Below are positions 44,270 to 53,410 of a stretch of 64,000 bases of DNA, piece after piece; the stretch's first letter is position 1; every line of letters starts with the position of its first letter. This DNA comes from Alphaproteobacteria bacterium. Lineage in GTDB: Bacteria > Pseudomonadota > Alphaproteobacteria > Acetobacterales > Acetobacteraceae. A program made the translations under genes and the position numbers. The stretch is from positions 92,046 through 156,045 of the forward strand of contig JADZEB010000015.1 of assembly GCA_020850755.1 (NCBI GenBank), written 5' to 3'. The notes beneath the pieces were generated by a model, which made no database searches, was not told the origin of the DNA, and was given only the letters and a program-made list of their open reading frames with translations.

Positions 44270-45096
44270 GCGCTGCCCTCCGTCGCGTCGCGCTGATCGG
44301 CCGGCATGTGCGTCAGCAGCGCCGGGGTCGTGACCTCGCGCAGTCCCTCGGGGGCGAGCAGCCGGCGCAAGCGGCCGGCGATCGCCTGAAACTCGCCCGA
44401 TTCCTCGATCGCCGGCGGGCGCGGCCTCGCGAAGGGCACCGGAACGATCTCGCGGATGCGGCCGGGACGCGGGCTCATGACCACGATGCGGTCGGCCAGC
44501 ATCACCGCTTCCGAGATCGAGTGCGTGACCAGCATCACGGTGGCGCCGGTGGCCATCCAGATGCGTTCGAGCTCGGCGTTCAGCCGCGCGCGGGTGAGCG
44601 CATCCAGCGCCCCGAACGGCTCGTCCATCAGCAGCAGGGCGGGATCGTTGGCCAGCGCCCGCGCAATCGCCGCGCGCTGCTGCATGCCGCCCGAAAGCTC
44701 GCGCGGCCAGCGCCGCTCGAACCCGCCGATGCCCACCATCGCGCACAGCGCGCGCGCGCGGTCCAGCCGCTCGGCCCGGCGCATGCCGGCCAGGCGCAGG
44801 GGCAGGGCGACATTCTGCTCCACCGTCATCCAGGGCAGCAGGTTGGGCTGCTGGAAGACGAACCCGATCCCGTTGCGCCCCGGCATGCCGGCCGCCAGCC
44901 CGATCGTGCCGGACGATGCGGTGTCCAGCCCGCCGATGATGCGCAGGAGCGTGGTCTTGCCGCAGCCAGAGGCGCCGATCAGCACCACGAACTCGCCCGG
45001 CGCGACGTCGAGCTTGATCGGGTCGAGCGCGGCGACGCGGCCCGTGCGCGTGACGAAGGTCTTGGACAGACCCTGGCAGACGACGCGGATGCTCAT
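44266..45096 (-). CDS. NitT/TauT-family ABC transporter ATP-binding protein
   Basis: A 276-residue ATPase of the TauB/SsuB class. Walker A GASGCGKTT, Q-loop VFQQPNLLPWMTV, signature LSGGMQQRAA, Walker B LLLMDEPFGALD and the H-loop LVTHSISEAV. The ATG at 45096 is the last of seven tandem ATGs in a 14-bp repeat array; translation from any of the upstream six gives only a short peptide. It couples to the permease by ATGA. Substrate probably a small organic anion or amide, from neighbours. Confidence 0.93.
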   Translation of the reverse strand: MSIRVVCQGLSKTFVTRTGRVAALDPIKLDVAPGEFVVLIGASGCGKTTLLRIIGGLDTASSGTIGLAAGMPGRNGIGFVFQQPNLLPWMTVEQNVALPLRLAGMRRAERLDRARALCAMVGIGGFERRWPRELSGGMQQRAAIARALANDPALLLMDEPFGALDALTRARLNAELERIWMATGATVMLVTHSISEAVMLADRIVVMSPRPGRIREIVPVPFARPRPPAIEESGEFQAIAGRLRRLLAPEGLREVTTPALLTHMPADQRDATEGSA

Positions 45097-45185
45097 GCGC
45101 CGATGCTCATGCGCCGATGCTCATGCGCCGATGCTCATGCGCCGATGCTCATGCGCCGATGCTCATGCGCCGATGTTCATGCGTC
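45088..45185 (-). repeat. seven 14-bp tandem repeats, each with an ATG, chaining minicistrons into the ATPase start
   Basis: On the minus strand the unit is GGCGCATGAGCATC, repeated seven times (45185 down to 45088); the outermost copy differs at two bases. Each of the six upstream ATGs opens a five-codon frame, MSIGA (MNIGA in the first), ending in a TGA that overlaps the next ATG as ATGA. The seventh ATG is the ATPase start. Upstream, an ATG at about 45201 gives MAAGWPDA, again ending in an ATGA with the first repeat ATG. No Shine-Dalgarno lies within the unit. Sequence fact; the regulatory role is inference. Confidence 0.9.
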
Positions 45186-45223
45186 TGGCCATCCTGCCGC
45201 CATGCCTGCGCCCGCCCCGCCTG

Positions 45224-46249
45224 CTAGAGCGCCTCGGAGAATGCGGTCGTGTAGGCGCGTGCGGGGTCGCCCTCGCGCGCAAGCCCTGCGGCCACCATCT
45301 CCTGCCAGCCCTGGCGCCACTTGTCGGGCAGGATGCGCAGCATGCGCTCCTTGCCCTCGGCCTGCCACAGCTCCTCCTCGGCGCGCAGCACGGCCTTGGC
45401 GGTGTCGGGCGCACGCAGTTCCTGCAGCTCGAAGGGCTGCATGGCGCGGATGGAGGCGTCGCCGCCGCGATCGGCGTCGATCGCGCGCATCGCCGCCAGC
45501 ACCGCGCGCAGATAGGCCAGGATCTGATCGCGATTCTCGGCGATCGCCCGCTCGCTCGCGACATAGACCTGCCCCGGGATCGAGGCGAAGGCGTTGACAT
45601 TGAAGGCGTGCAACGGCGCGTGGCGCGCGCGCAGGTTCACCACCACGCCCGCATCACAGATGAAAGCGTTGATGCGGCCGAGCTGGACGAGGTCGAAGGC
45701 GCCGGGCGAGTTGCCCACCACCTGGCGTGTCACCCGGTCCTTGGCCAGGTTGGCGCGGGCCAGCATGATGTCGAGATAGTTCTCGGTGCCGCCGCCGGCG
45801 GAGACAATGCCGATGGTCTTGCCCGCCATCTCGGCGGCGCTGCGCACCGGCGCCGATGCGGCGCTGACGACGTGGAAGGTCGAGGTGTGGGCGATCGTCG
45901 CCACCGCGCGGACGGGCGCGTTCACGGTGGAAACAGCGCGCACCACGTCGATGCCGCCGGTGCGCGCGATCAGCGCCTGGCCGGAGACGACCTGTTGCAC
46001 CGCCGCCGCCGAGCCGGTTCCGCCGACGATTCGGACATTGAGGCCGTTGCGCGCGAAATGCCCGCCCGAGGCCGCGACATAGTCGGGCGCATAGGCGACC
46101 AGATGGCCGAAGGGGGTGACATAGGTCACGTCGCGTGGCGCCTGGGCGCGCAGGATGCGCGGCGCGGCAAGGCTCCCCGTGGCAGCAAGCGCGAACAGCG
46201 CGGCGCGGCGGCCGATCGCATGGCTGCCGGTCCTGGTGGTGGCGGTCAT
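45224..46249 (-). CDS. NMT1/THI5-type ABC transporter substrate-binding protein
   Basis: A 341-residue periplasmic protein of the NitT/TauT/NMT1-like class. A Tat-like leader (GRRAALFALAATGSL) with cleavage near LRAQA, then YAPDYVAASGGHFARNGLNV, the region for the ligand pocket, and KTIGIVSAGGGTENYLDIML. It lies between the amidase (46-bp gap) and the ATPase, with the tandem-repeat leader after it. Pyrimidine-, sulfonate- or amide-type ligands are possible. Confidence 0.88.
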   Translation of the reverse strand: MTATTRTGSHAIGRRAALFALAATGSLAAPRILRAQAPRDVTYVTPFGHLVAYAPDYVAASGGHFARNGLNVRIVGGTGSAAAVQQVVSGQALIARTGGIDVVRAVSTVNAPVRAVATIAHTSTFHVVSAASAPVRSAAEMAGKTIGIVSAGGGTENYLDIMLARANLAKDRVTRQVVGNSPGAFDLVQLGRINAFICDAGVVVNLRARHAPLHAFNVNAFASIPGQVYVASERAIAENRDQILAYLRAVLAAMRAIDADRGGDASIRAMQPFELQELRAPDTAKAVLRAEEELWQAEGKERMLRILPDKWRQGWQEMVAAGLAREGDPARAYTTAFSEAL

Positions 46250-46295
46250 GGCGTGTCTCCCTTCCTTGTCGTGAAGCCTAGCACAGGCCGGGCAA

Positions 46296-47681
46296 TCATG
46301 GCGAACCGGGCGGTGTCGCGCCGAGGGCGCGGAAGGCCGCCTCGATCGGCTGGGCGGCGCGAACCAGCATCGCCTCCTGGCCGGGTCGCCCGATCAATTG
46401 CAGGCCGATCGGCAGCCCCTCGGGGGCGAGGGCGCAGGGTACCACCAGGGCAGGCATCCCCATGAAGGAGGATGGCTGGGTGTAGTGCGCAAGCAGCGTC
46501 ACCTGCTGCCAGGCGGCGCTGTTGGCGGCATCGGCGATCGCGTCGTAGCGCGGCGGCAGCACCGGCACGGCCGGCGTGAGCAACACGTCCACCGCGGCGA
46601 AGGTGCTGGCCAGGGCCTCGGCCAAGCGCACGGCGCGCAGCCGCATCGCATCGACATAGTCGATCGCCATCAGCCCCTCGCCGGCGGCGAAGAACTTGCG
46701 CACCGCAAGCGGATAGTTCCCGGGCCGCTCGGCCAGAAGGCGGCGATGCGCGGCCGCCGCCTCGGTGCGCATGATCAGGCGGATCAGCGAGCGCATCTCG
46801 GCCGTTTCGACCACATCGACATCGCGGATGCGATGCCCGGCGCGTTCCAGCGCCGCGCGCCCCGCCTCCCAGGCGGCGGCGACAGGGGCGGCAAGGTGCT
46901 CGGTATAGTAGCTGCGCGGCATGCCGATGCTGATTGCGGGGTCGGGCGCGGGCCGCGACGGAGCCGGGCCGCCCTGCGCGGCGGCGAGCAGGATGGCGCA
47001 GTCGTCGGCCGTCTGGCCGAGCATGCCGACCGTGTCGAGCGACCAGGAGAGCGGAAAGACGCCGGTCGTGGATACGGCCTCGTGCGTCGGCTTCAGCCCG
47101 GCCACGCCGCAGAAGCTTGCCGGCACGCGGCAGGAGGCGCCGGTATCGGTGCCGAGCGCGGCCACCACATAGCCGGCTCCCACCGCCGCCCCCGAGCCGG
47201 AGGAGGAGGCACCGGCGCAATGCGCCGGGTTCCACGGATTGCCGACATTGCCGAAAAAGGCGTTGGTGCCGGTGGTGCCGAGCGCGAACTCCGCCAGGTT
47301 GAGCGCGCCGAGCTCGACCGCGCCGGTGGCGCGCACGGCCGCAAGCGCCGGCGATGTCGGCAGGGCGGGCTCGCCCCAGGGCTCGCCCACGCCGCAGCTC
47401 GGCTGGCGCTCGGGGCTGGCGAAGATGTCCTTGTGGGCGACCGGCAGGCCGGCAAGCAGGTGCATGTCGCGGCGGTGGCCGGCCCGGTCGAGGCGGTCGG
47501 CGGCGGTGCGCGCCGCCTCGGGCCATAGCGCGATGAAGCAGCGCAGCACCCCATCGCGCGCGGCGATGCGCGACAAGGCGGCTTCGGCCAGGGCCCGCGC
47601 CGTGACCTGCCCCCCGGCGAGCGCGGCCGCGCTTGCGCGGATCCCGGCGCGGAGCAGCGCTTCAGGAGCCGGTGCGGTCAT
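46296..47681 (-). CDS. amidase signature (AS) family amidase
   Basis: A 461-residue amidohydrolase with the Ser-cisSer-Lys triad: Lys in LPVAHKDIF, the cis-Ser in GASSSGSGAA, and the nucleophile Ser in GTDTGASCRVPASF. Family members include GatA, AtzE and other small-amide hydrolases; the ATG at 47681 is used (a GTG two codons earlier is the alternative). The start lies inside the small upstream gene, and an importer operon follows, suggesting that the imported solute or its product is an amide or urea derivative. Confidence 0.88.
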   Translation of the reverse strand: MTAPAPEALLRAGIRASAAALAGGQVTARALAEAALSRIAARDGVLRCFIALWPEAARTAADRLDRAGHRRDMHLLAGLPVAHKDIFASPERQPSCGVGEPWGEPALPTSPALAAVRATGAVELGALNLAEFALGTTGTNAFFGNVGNPWNPAHCAGASSSGSGAAVGAGYVVAALGTDTGASCRVPASFCGVAGLKPTHEAVSTTGVFPLSWSLDTVGMLGQTADDCAILLAAAQGGPAPSRPAPDPAISIGMPRSYYTEHLAAPVAAAWEAGRAALERAGHRIRDVDVVETAEMRSLIRLIMRTEAAAAHRRLLAERPGNYPLAVRKFFAAGEGLMAIDYVDAMRLRAVRLAEALASTFAAVDVLLTPAVPVLPPRYDAIADAANSAAWQQVTLLAHYTQPSSFMGMPALVVPCALAPEGLPIGLQLIGRPGQEAMLVRAAQPIEAAFRALGATPPGSP

Positions 47682-47895
47682 GATCACGGGTCAGCCGCGC
47701 GATCAGGGCGGCGAAGGATGCCGGCGTGTCGCCGGGACCGAGCACGGGGCGATTGCGTGCAACATCCACCGCCAGCCGCTCGGCCTCGGCCAGCGCCGCG
47801 GCGATGTCCTCGCCCGCATCGGCGCCCCGCACGGCAAGGCGATTGCGCATCAGGGCGGCGAGGGCGGCGGAAGCGGGCGCGGGGTCGGTCGGCAT
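47662..47895 (-). CDS. small amidase-associated protein, possibly AtzG-like
   Basis: A 77-residue acidic, helical protein that overlaps the amidase start by 20 nt. AtzG-type proteins are small subunits tightly bound to AtzE-like amidases in ureide pathways, and the position fits. Sequence features such as GADAGEDIAAALAEAERLA are compatible but I cannot recognise a clear AtzG signature. Start at ATG 47895; TTG at 47904 is also possible. Confidence 0.5.
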   Translation of the reverse strand: MPTDPAPASAALAALMRNRLAVRGADAGEDIAAALAEAERLAVDVARNRPVLGPGDTPASFAALIARLTRDHDRTGS

Positions 47896-48052
47896 CAGGG
47901 CCAATCATCTCGCATGCGGGCCGAGATCGTGGCAAGCGCCGGTGCGTCTGGCGCCCGGCCGTTTCGGTTGCCGGCCATCCGGGGGCTTGTTACGCTTCGG
48001 CCTGAACGCGCGGGCAAGATGCGCGAGAAACCACAGGGAGGCCGCGAAAGCC

Positions 48053-49021
48053 ATGCACCCCATTTCCCGTCGCAATGCCGTTCTTGCGGGGTTGGCTCTG
48101 CCGCTGGCCCGCCCGGCCCTGGCCCAGTCCCGGTTCCCGGATCGGCCGATCCGGCTGATCATTCCCTGGGCCGCCGGCGGCCCGGCCGATGTCGGCTTCC
48201 GCATCCTGGCCCAGTCCGTGACCCAGAAGCTCGGCCAGCCGGTGGTGGTGGAGAACCGGGCCGGCGCCGCCGGCATCCTGGGCGCCCTGGCACTGAAGGA
48301 GGCGCGCCCCGACGGCTACACCGTGTCGCAGATGCATGTCGGCGTGGTGCGCCAGATGCTGATCAACCCGCGTCCGCCCTACCACCCGATCGACGACCTG
48401 ACCTACATCCTGCAGATCACCGGCTTCGTCATGGGGGCGGTGGTTCGGGCCGATGCGCCCTGGCGCAGCTTCCCCGAGCTGATCGCCCATGCCCGGGCCA
48501 ATCCGGGCAAGCTCAATTTCGGCACGCTCGGGGCCGGCTCGACCCAGCATCTGGTGATCGCGCGCATCGCGCAGCAGGCTGGCCTGAACATGACCCATGT
48601 CCCCTATCGCGGGACCGCGGACACCTTGCGCGCCCTGCTGGGGGGCGAGATCGATTTCGCCTCGGAATCCTCGGGCTGGGCGCCGATGGTGCTGGACGGG
48701 CGGCTGCGCCTGCTGGCGGTCTATGCCTCGCAGCGTGCCCGGCGCTTCCCCGATGTGCCGACGCTGCGCGACCTCAACATGGATATCGTGGTGGACAGCC
48801 CCGGCGGCCTGATCGGCCCGCGCGGCATGGATGCGGGCGTCGTGCGCATCCTGGCCGATGCCTTCCGCGCCGCCGCGCAGGAGCCGGCGCATCTGCAGTT
48901 CCTCGAACGGCTCGACCAGCCCTTGCTGCTGGCCGATGGCGCGGCCTATCGCGAGTTGATGGTCCGCACCATGAACGAGGAGCGCGAGCTGTTGCGCCAG
49001 CTCAACATGCTGCCGGGCTGA
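48053..49021 (+). CDS. Bug/TctC-family periplasmic solute-binding protein
   Basis: A 322-residue Bug-type receptor. Tat-like signal MHPISRRNAVLAGLALPLA with cleavage after ALAQS, then PIRLIIPWAAGGPADVGFR, VVVENRAGAAGILGALA and ARPDGYTVS. AGGGAGG is about 12 nt before the ATG. It is divergent from the small amidase partner and 168 bp ahead of hyuA, suggesting that it binds a substrate of that pathway. Confidence 0.88.
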   Translation: MHPISRRNAVLAGLALPLARPALAQSRFPDRPIRLIIPWAAGGPADVGFRILAQSVTQKLGQPVVVENRAGAAGILGALALKEARPDGYTVSQMHVGVVRQMLINPRPPYHPIDDLTYILQITGFVMGAVVRADAPWRSFPELIAHARANPGKLNFGTLGAGSTQHLVIARIAQQAGLNMTHVPYRGTADTLRALLGGEIDFASESSGWAPMVLDGRLRLLAVYASQRARRFPDVPTLRDLNMDIVVDSPGGLIGPRGMDAGVVRILADAFRAAAQEPAHLQFLERLDQPLLLADGAAYRELMVRTMNEERELLRQLNMLPG

Positions 49022-49189
49022 ATGCTGCCGGGCTGACCCGGGGCCACGCGCGGGCGCCGTTGGCCCTGATCAGACGGGCCGGATTGCCGGCGCGGGCCTA
49101 GCCTGGGATGATGGTGGGGCCTTCTTCAACCTCCGGCCGGCCGCCACGCGGCAACGCGCCGCGCAATCCTGGGGCGCGCCCGCTTCACC

Positions 49190-51310
49190 ATGATCCGCAT
49201 CGCGACCGATATCGGCGGCACCTTCACCGACATCGTGCTGGACGATAACGGCCGGCTATCGACGCTGAAGGTCCTGACCACGCCCGAGGCGCCCGAGCGC
49301 GCCGTGGTGGAGGGCGTGGCGCGCATTCTCGCCGCCGCCGCCATCGCGCCCGGCGCGGTGGGCCTGTTCCTGCACGGCACCACGCTCGCCACCAATGCCG
49401 TGATCGAGCGGCGCGGGGCGCGCACGGCGCTTGTCGCCACGGCAGGCTTCGAGGACACGGTCGAGATCGGGCGGGAGCACCGCTACGACCAGTACAATCT
49501 CTACCTCGAACGGCCCGCGCCGCTGGTGCCGCCCGCCCTGCGCTTCGGCGTGGCCGAGCGCGTCGATGTCGATGGCGGCGTGGCCACACCGCTCGTCGAG
49601 GCCGAGATCGCGCGCATCGTCGCGCAGGTGGAGCAAGCGGGCGCGCAGTCGGTCGCGGTCTGCCTGCTGCACAGCTACGCCAACCCGGCGCATGAGCGGC
49701 GGCTGGGTGCCGCGCTGGCGGCGCGGCTGCCGGGGGTCAGCGTCTCGCTTTCCTGCGACATCTCGCCGGTGATCGGCGAGTTCGAGCGCAGCTCCACCAC
49801 CTGCGCCAACGCCTATGTCCAGCCTGCCGTCGCCGCCTATCTCGGGCGGATGGAGACGGCGCTGGCGGCGGCGGGCATCGCCGCGCCGATCCTGGTGATG
49901 CTGTCCGAGGGCGCGCTGGCTTCGGTCGCCGCGGCGGCGCGCTTCCCGGTGCGGCTGGTCGAGAGCGGACCCGCCGGTGGCGCCATGCTGGCCGCCGCCG
50001 TGGCGCGGCGGATCGGGTGCGAGCGGCTGCTCTCCTTCGACATGGGCGGCACCACCGCCAAGATCTGCCTGATCGAGGATGGCCGCCCGCAATTCGAGAC
50101 CATGTTCGAGGCCGACCGCATCTACCGCTTCCGCAAGGGCAGCGGCCTGCCCTTGCGCATCCCGGTGGTCGATCTGGTCGAGATCGGCGCTGGCGGCGGC
50201 TCGATCGCGCGCACCGATGCCGCCCTTCGGCTGCATGTCGGCCCCGAGAGCGCGGGCTCGGTTCCCGGCCCCGCCGCCTATGGCCGCGGCGGCACCCGCC
50301 CGACCGTGACCGACGCCGACCTGCTGCTCGGGCGCATCGTGCCGGAGCGCTTCGCCGGAGGCGCGATCAGGCTCGATCGCGGTCATGCCGCGCGGGCGGC
50401 GGCCGAGGCGGTGGGCGCGCCGCTCGGCTTGCCGCCACCGGCCGATGCGGCGGCGATCGCCGAACTGGTCGAGGAGAACATGGCCGGCGCGGCACGCACC
50501 CACGGCGCCGAGAAGGGGCGCGACCTCGCCGCCTACACGCTGCTCGCTTTCGGCGGCGCGGCCGGGTTGCACGCGGCGCCGATGGCCGCCCGTCTCGGCA
50601 TCGCGGAGATCATCGTCCCGCCGAACGCCGGGGTGGGCTCGGCGGTGGGATTCCTGGTCGCGCCGGCAGCCTTCTCGATCCGGCGCACCGTGTTCGCCCC
50701 GCTTGCCGCGCTCGACCAGGGCACGACCGACACGCTCTGGCGCGAGATGGCGGCCGAGGCGCGCGCGATCGTCGCCACTGCCGGCGCCGCGCAAGCCCCC
50801 GCCGCCGCCAGTGCGGGCGGGGTGGAGTCCTGGGCGGTCGATCTGCGCTATGCCGGGCAGGGCACCGACATCACCATCCCGCTCGACCGCGCCGCATGGT
50901 GGGCGAGCGGGGAGCCGCTTGCCGCGCACCTCGCGCGGCTGTTCGAGGCCGAGTATGTGCGCCGCTTCGCGCGCGAACGCACCAATGTCGCGATCGAGAT
51001 CACCGCCTGGTCGCTGACGCTGGAACTTCCGCAGCCCGAGGCCGAGCGGCTCCTGGATGCGCCAGCCGCGGGTGCCGGACATGCCGCCCCGAGCCTGCGC
51101 CCGCTCTACGACCTCGCCAGCGACAGGGTGGAACAAGCGATGATGCGCGAACGCGGCTCGCTCCGCGCCGGGGAGACGATCACGGGGCCGGCGCTGATCG
51201 TCGAGGACCATACCTCGGTGCTGGTGCCGCGCGGCTGGAGCGCGCATGCCGATGCCGCCGGCTTCCTGGTCCTGCGCCGCGCTGGCGGGGCGACGGAGGC
51301 AAGGCCATGA
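49190..51310 (+). CDS. hyuA: hydantoinase/oxoprolinase family protein subunit A
   Basis: A 706-residue ATP-dependent subunit of the N-methylhydantoinase/5-oxoprolinase/acetone carboxylase family. TDIGGTFTDIVLDD and the LFLHGTTLATNAVIERRGA region are hydantoinase A hallmarks, and LLSFDMGGTTAKICLIEDG is the actin-like ATP-binding part. Normal length. Overlaps hyuB by ATGA. In this family HyuA/HyuB open hydantoin-like or lactam rings with ATP. Confidence 0.92.
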   Translation: MIRIATDIGGTFTDIVLDDNGRLSTLKVLTTPEAPERAVVEGVARILAAAAIAPGAVGLFLHGTTLATNAVIERRGARTALVATAGFEDTVEIGREHRYDQYNLYLERPAPLVPPALRFGVAERVDVDGGVATPLVEAEIARIVAQVEQAGAQSVAVCLLHSYANPAHERRLGAALAARLPGVSVSLSCDISPVIGEFERSSTTCANAYVQPAVAAYLGRMETALAAAGIAAPILVMLSEGALASVAAAARFPVRLVESGPAGGAMLAAAVARRIGCERLLSFDMGGTTAKICLIEDGRPQFETMFEADRIYRFRKGSGLPLRIPVVDLVEIGAGGGSIARTDAALRLHVGPESAGSVPGPAAYGRGGTRPTVTDADLLLGRIVPERFAGGAIRLDRGHAARAAAEAVGAPLGLPPPADAAAIAELVEENMAGAARTHGAEKGRDLAAYTLLAFGGAAGLHAAPMAARLGIAEIIVPPNAGVGSAVGFLVAPAAFSIRRTVFAPLAALDQGTTDTLWREMAAEARAIVATAGAAQAPAAASAGGVESWAVDLRYAGQGTDITIPLDRAAWWASGEPLAAHLARLFEAEYVRRFARERTNVAIEITAWSLTLELPQPEAERLLDAPAAGAGHAAPSLRPLYDLASDRVEQAMMRERGSLRAGETITGPALIVEDHTSVLVPRGWSAHADAAGFLVLRRAGGATEARP

Positions 51311-53025
51311 GCGAGGCGCGCGCCACGATCCTGCGCCAGGTCCTGTGGAACCGCCTGATTAGCGTGGTCGAGGAACAGGCGCAGACGCTGATCCGCACCT
51401 CCTTCAGCCCGGTCACGCGCGATGCCGGCGATCTCTCCGCCGGCGTGTTCACCACCGACGGGCGCATGATCGCGCAGGCCGTCACCGGCACCCCTGGCCA
51501 TGTCAACTCCATGGCCCGCTCGGTCGGGCATTTCCTGCGCGCGATCCCGGCGGCCGATCTGCGGCCGGGCGATGTGGTGATCTCCAACGACCCCTGGATC
51601 GGCACCGGGCACCTGAACGATTTCGTGATCGTCTCGCCGGTGTTCCGCGCCGGCCGCCTGATCGCCTTCTTCGCCTGCACGAGCCACCTGGTCGATGTCG
51701 GCGGCATCGGCATCGGCTTCGATGCGCGCGATGTGTATCAGGAGGGCATCCGCATCCCGGTGCTGCGCTTCATGTGCGAAGGCAGGGTCGATCCGGCGGT
51801 CGAGGCGATCATCCGCGCCAATGTCCGCTTCCCCGACGAGGTGATCGGCGAGATCCTGTCGCTGGTCGCGGCCAATCATGGCGGCGGGCAGGCCCTGTTG
51901 CGCATGTGCGCCGAGTTCGGGCTCGATTCGATCGACGATCTGGCCGGGTTCGTTTTTGAACGTTCGGCCGAGGGGATGCGCAACGCCATCGCCGCGCTGC
52001 CGCCCGGCACCTACCACAACAGCATGCGCGTCGATCTGATCGGCGATCCGATCACCATCACCGCGGCACTGACGGTGGGCGAGGGCGCGATCCGGGTGGA
52101 GTTCGGCGGGGAACTCGCGCCTTCGAGCCGCGGCATCAACGTGCCCTATTGCTACACGGAAGCCTATGCCGCCTTCGGCGTGCGCTGCGTCGTCGGACCC
52201 GACATCCCGAACAACCACGCCTCGCTCGGCGCGGTGGCGATCAGCGCGCCCGAAGGCTCGATCCTGAATGCGCGCTTCCCCGCCCCCGTCATCAGTCGGC
52301 ACATATTGGGCCATATGATGGCCGACATCGTGCTCGGCTGCCTGGCCCAGGCCGCGCCCGGGCGCGTGCCGGCCGAGCATAGCGGCACGCTCTGGAACCT
52401 GCGCCTCGGCCGCTACGGCGCCGCAGGCGGGCGCGAGGATGGCGGGGGCGCGCGCTTCACCGTGCTCTGCTTCCATTCCGGCGGCGGGGGCGCGCGCCCG
52501 GCGCAGGACGGTCTTGCCGCCACCGCCTACCCGAGCGGGGTGCAGGCGATTCCGGTCGAGGTGTCTGAGAAGTCGGCGCCGATCCGCTATCGCCGCCGCG
52601 CGCTGCGCCGGGATTCCGGCGGACCGGGGCGGCTGCGCGGGGGCTTGGGCCAGATCATCGAGGTCGAGGCGCGCGAGGGCGCACCGATGGAAGTGGGCGC
52701 CGCCTTCCAGCGCGTGAAAACGCCGGCGCGCGGCCGCCAGGGCGGGCAGGAGGGTGCGCCGGGCGTGGTGCGGCTGGCATCCGGCCGGCCGATCCAGGCG
52801 ACCGGGCGGCAGGTGGTGCCGGCGGGCGATGCGCTGATCGTGGAAACGCCGGGCGGCGGCGGCTTCGGCGATCCGGCGGCGCGCGACCCCGCGCTTGTCG
52901 CCGCCGACCTGCGCGCGGGCCGCATCAGCGCCGCCGCCGCGCGGGCGGCCTATCGCGTGGCACTCACCGATGCGGGCGAGGTGGACGAGGCGGAAACCGC
53001 GCGCCTGCGCGGCGCCCCGCGCTGA
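51307..53025 (+). CDS. hyuB: hydantoinase/oxoprolinase family protein subunit B
   Basis: A 572-residue partner of HyuA. The family pattern IRTSFSPVTRDAGDLSAGVF and GDVVISNDPWIGTGHLNDF (metal-site region) are visible, and the C-terminal ends with GGGGFGDPAAR. Normal length for HyuB. The gene is convergent with the YdhR-like gene, 28 bp away. The substrate of the pair is likely a hydantoin, lactam or related ureide; position next to a Bug receptor and amidase supports that loosely. Confidence 0.92.
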   Translation: MSEARATILRQVLWNRLISVVEEQAQTLIRTSFSPVTRDAGDLSAGVFTTDGRMIAQAVTGTPGHVNSMARSVGHFLRAIPAADLRPGDVVISNDPWIGTGHLNDFVIVSPVFRAGRLIAFFACTSHLVDVGGIGIGFDARDVYQEGIRIPVLRFMCEGRVDPAVEAIIRANVRFPDEVIGEILSLVAANHGGGQALLRMCAEFGLDSIDDLAGFVFERSAEGMRNAIAALPPGTYHNSMRVDLIGDPITITAALTVGEGAIRVEFGGELAPSSRGINVPYCYTEAYAAFGVRCVVGPDIPNNHASLGAVAISAPEGSILNARFPAPVISRHILGHMMADIVLGCLAQAAPGRVPAEHSGTLWNLRLGRYGAAGGREDGGGARFTVLCFHSGGGGARPAQDGLAATAYPSGVQAIPVEVSEKSAPIRYRRRALRRDSGGPGRLRGGLGQIIEVEAREGAPMEVGAAFQRVKTPARGRQGGQEGAPGVVRLASGRPIQATGRQVVPAGDALIVETPGGGGFGDPAARDPALVAADLRAGRISAAAARAAYRVALTDAGEVDEAETARLRGAPR

Positions 53026-53053
53026 GGGCGCCCCGCGCGCCCTCGGTCGCGCC

Positions 53054-53368
53054 TCAGTCGCGCACGGTGGTGGTGCCGGCGACGTTGTCCACCGTCACAT
53101 AGGTGTCGTAGTAGGTCACGATCGGCGCGGCGCCGAAGCGCTTGGTCGTTTCCTCGCGCCATTTGTCGCTGTACCAGGCTTCCGCCGCAGCGCGGCTTTC
53201 CCAGGTATAGACACCGCCGCCGCCGGCATCGCCATTGAGGTAGTCCTTGCGCAGAAGCCCCTTCGCCGCGAGCCCGCGATAGGTGGGCGCGGTCGATGTG
53301 GCGGAACGCACCGCATCCTCGCGGCTGCGCTTGGGCATGGGGATCTGCACGATCGCGATGACGGGCAT
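53054..53368 (-). CDS. YdhR-like monooxygenase-fold protein
   Basis: A 104-residue single-domain protein with an alpha/beta-barrel dimer fold pattern: MPVIAIVQIPMPKR, then GLLRKDYLNGDAGGGGVYTW and AEAWYSDKWREETTKRFG, as in YdhR-type proteins. Start at 53368 behind GGAGGAGGC, shorter than the opening at 53404. Last of the acyl-CoA ligase operon. Members are putative monooxygenases with no assigned substrate. Confidence 0.72.
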   Translation of the reverse strand: MPVIAIVQIPMPKRSREDAVRSATSTAPTYRGLAAKGLLRKDYLNGDAGGGGVYTWESRAAAEAWYSDKWREETTKRFGAAPIVTYYDTYVTVDNVAGTTTVRD

Positions 53369-53410
53369 GGCGCCTCCTCCTGCCGGGCCTGGCCGGCGCT
53401 GCAACCTGGA

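Noticed and set aside
45163..45600. Open frame across the end of the binding-protein gene and the 14-bp repeats
   Set aside because: It is a shifted frame of the binding protein with Arg/Ser/Cys-rich sequence; the real reading ends at 45224.
47662..47895. Firm AtzG (DUF4089) assignment of the 77-residue protein
   Set aside because: Size and position fit, but I cannot see the family's typical sequence pattern, so only a possible relation is stated.
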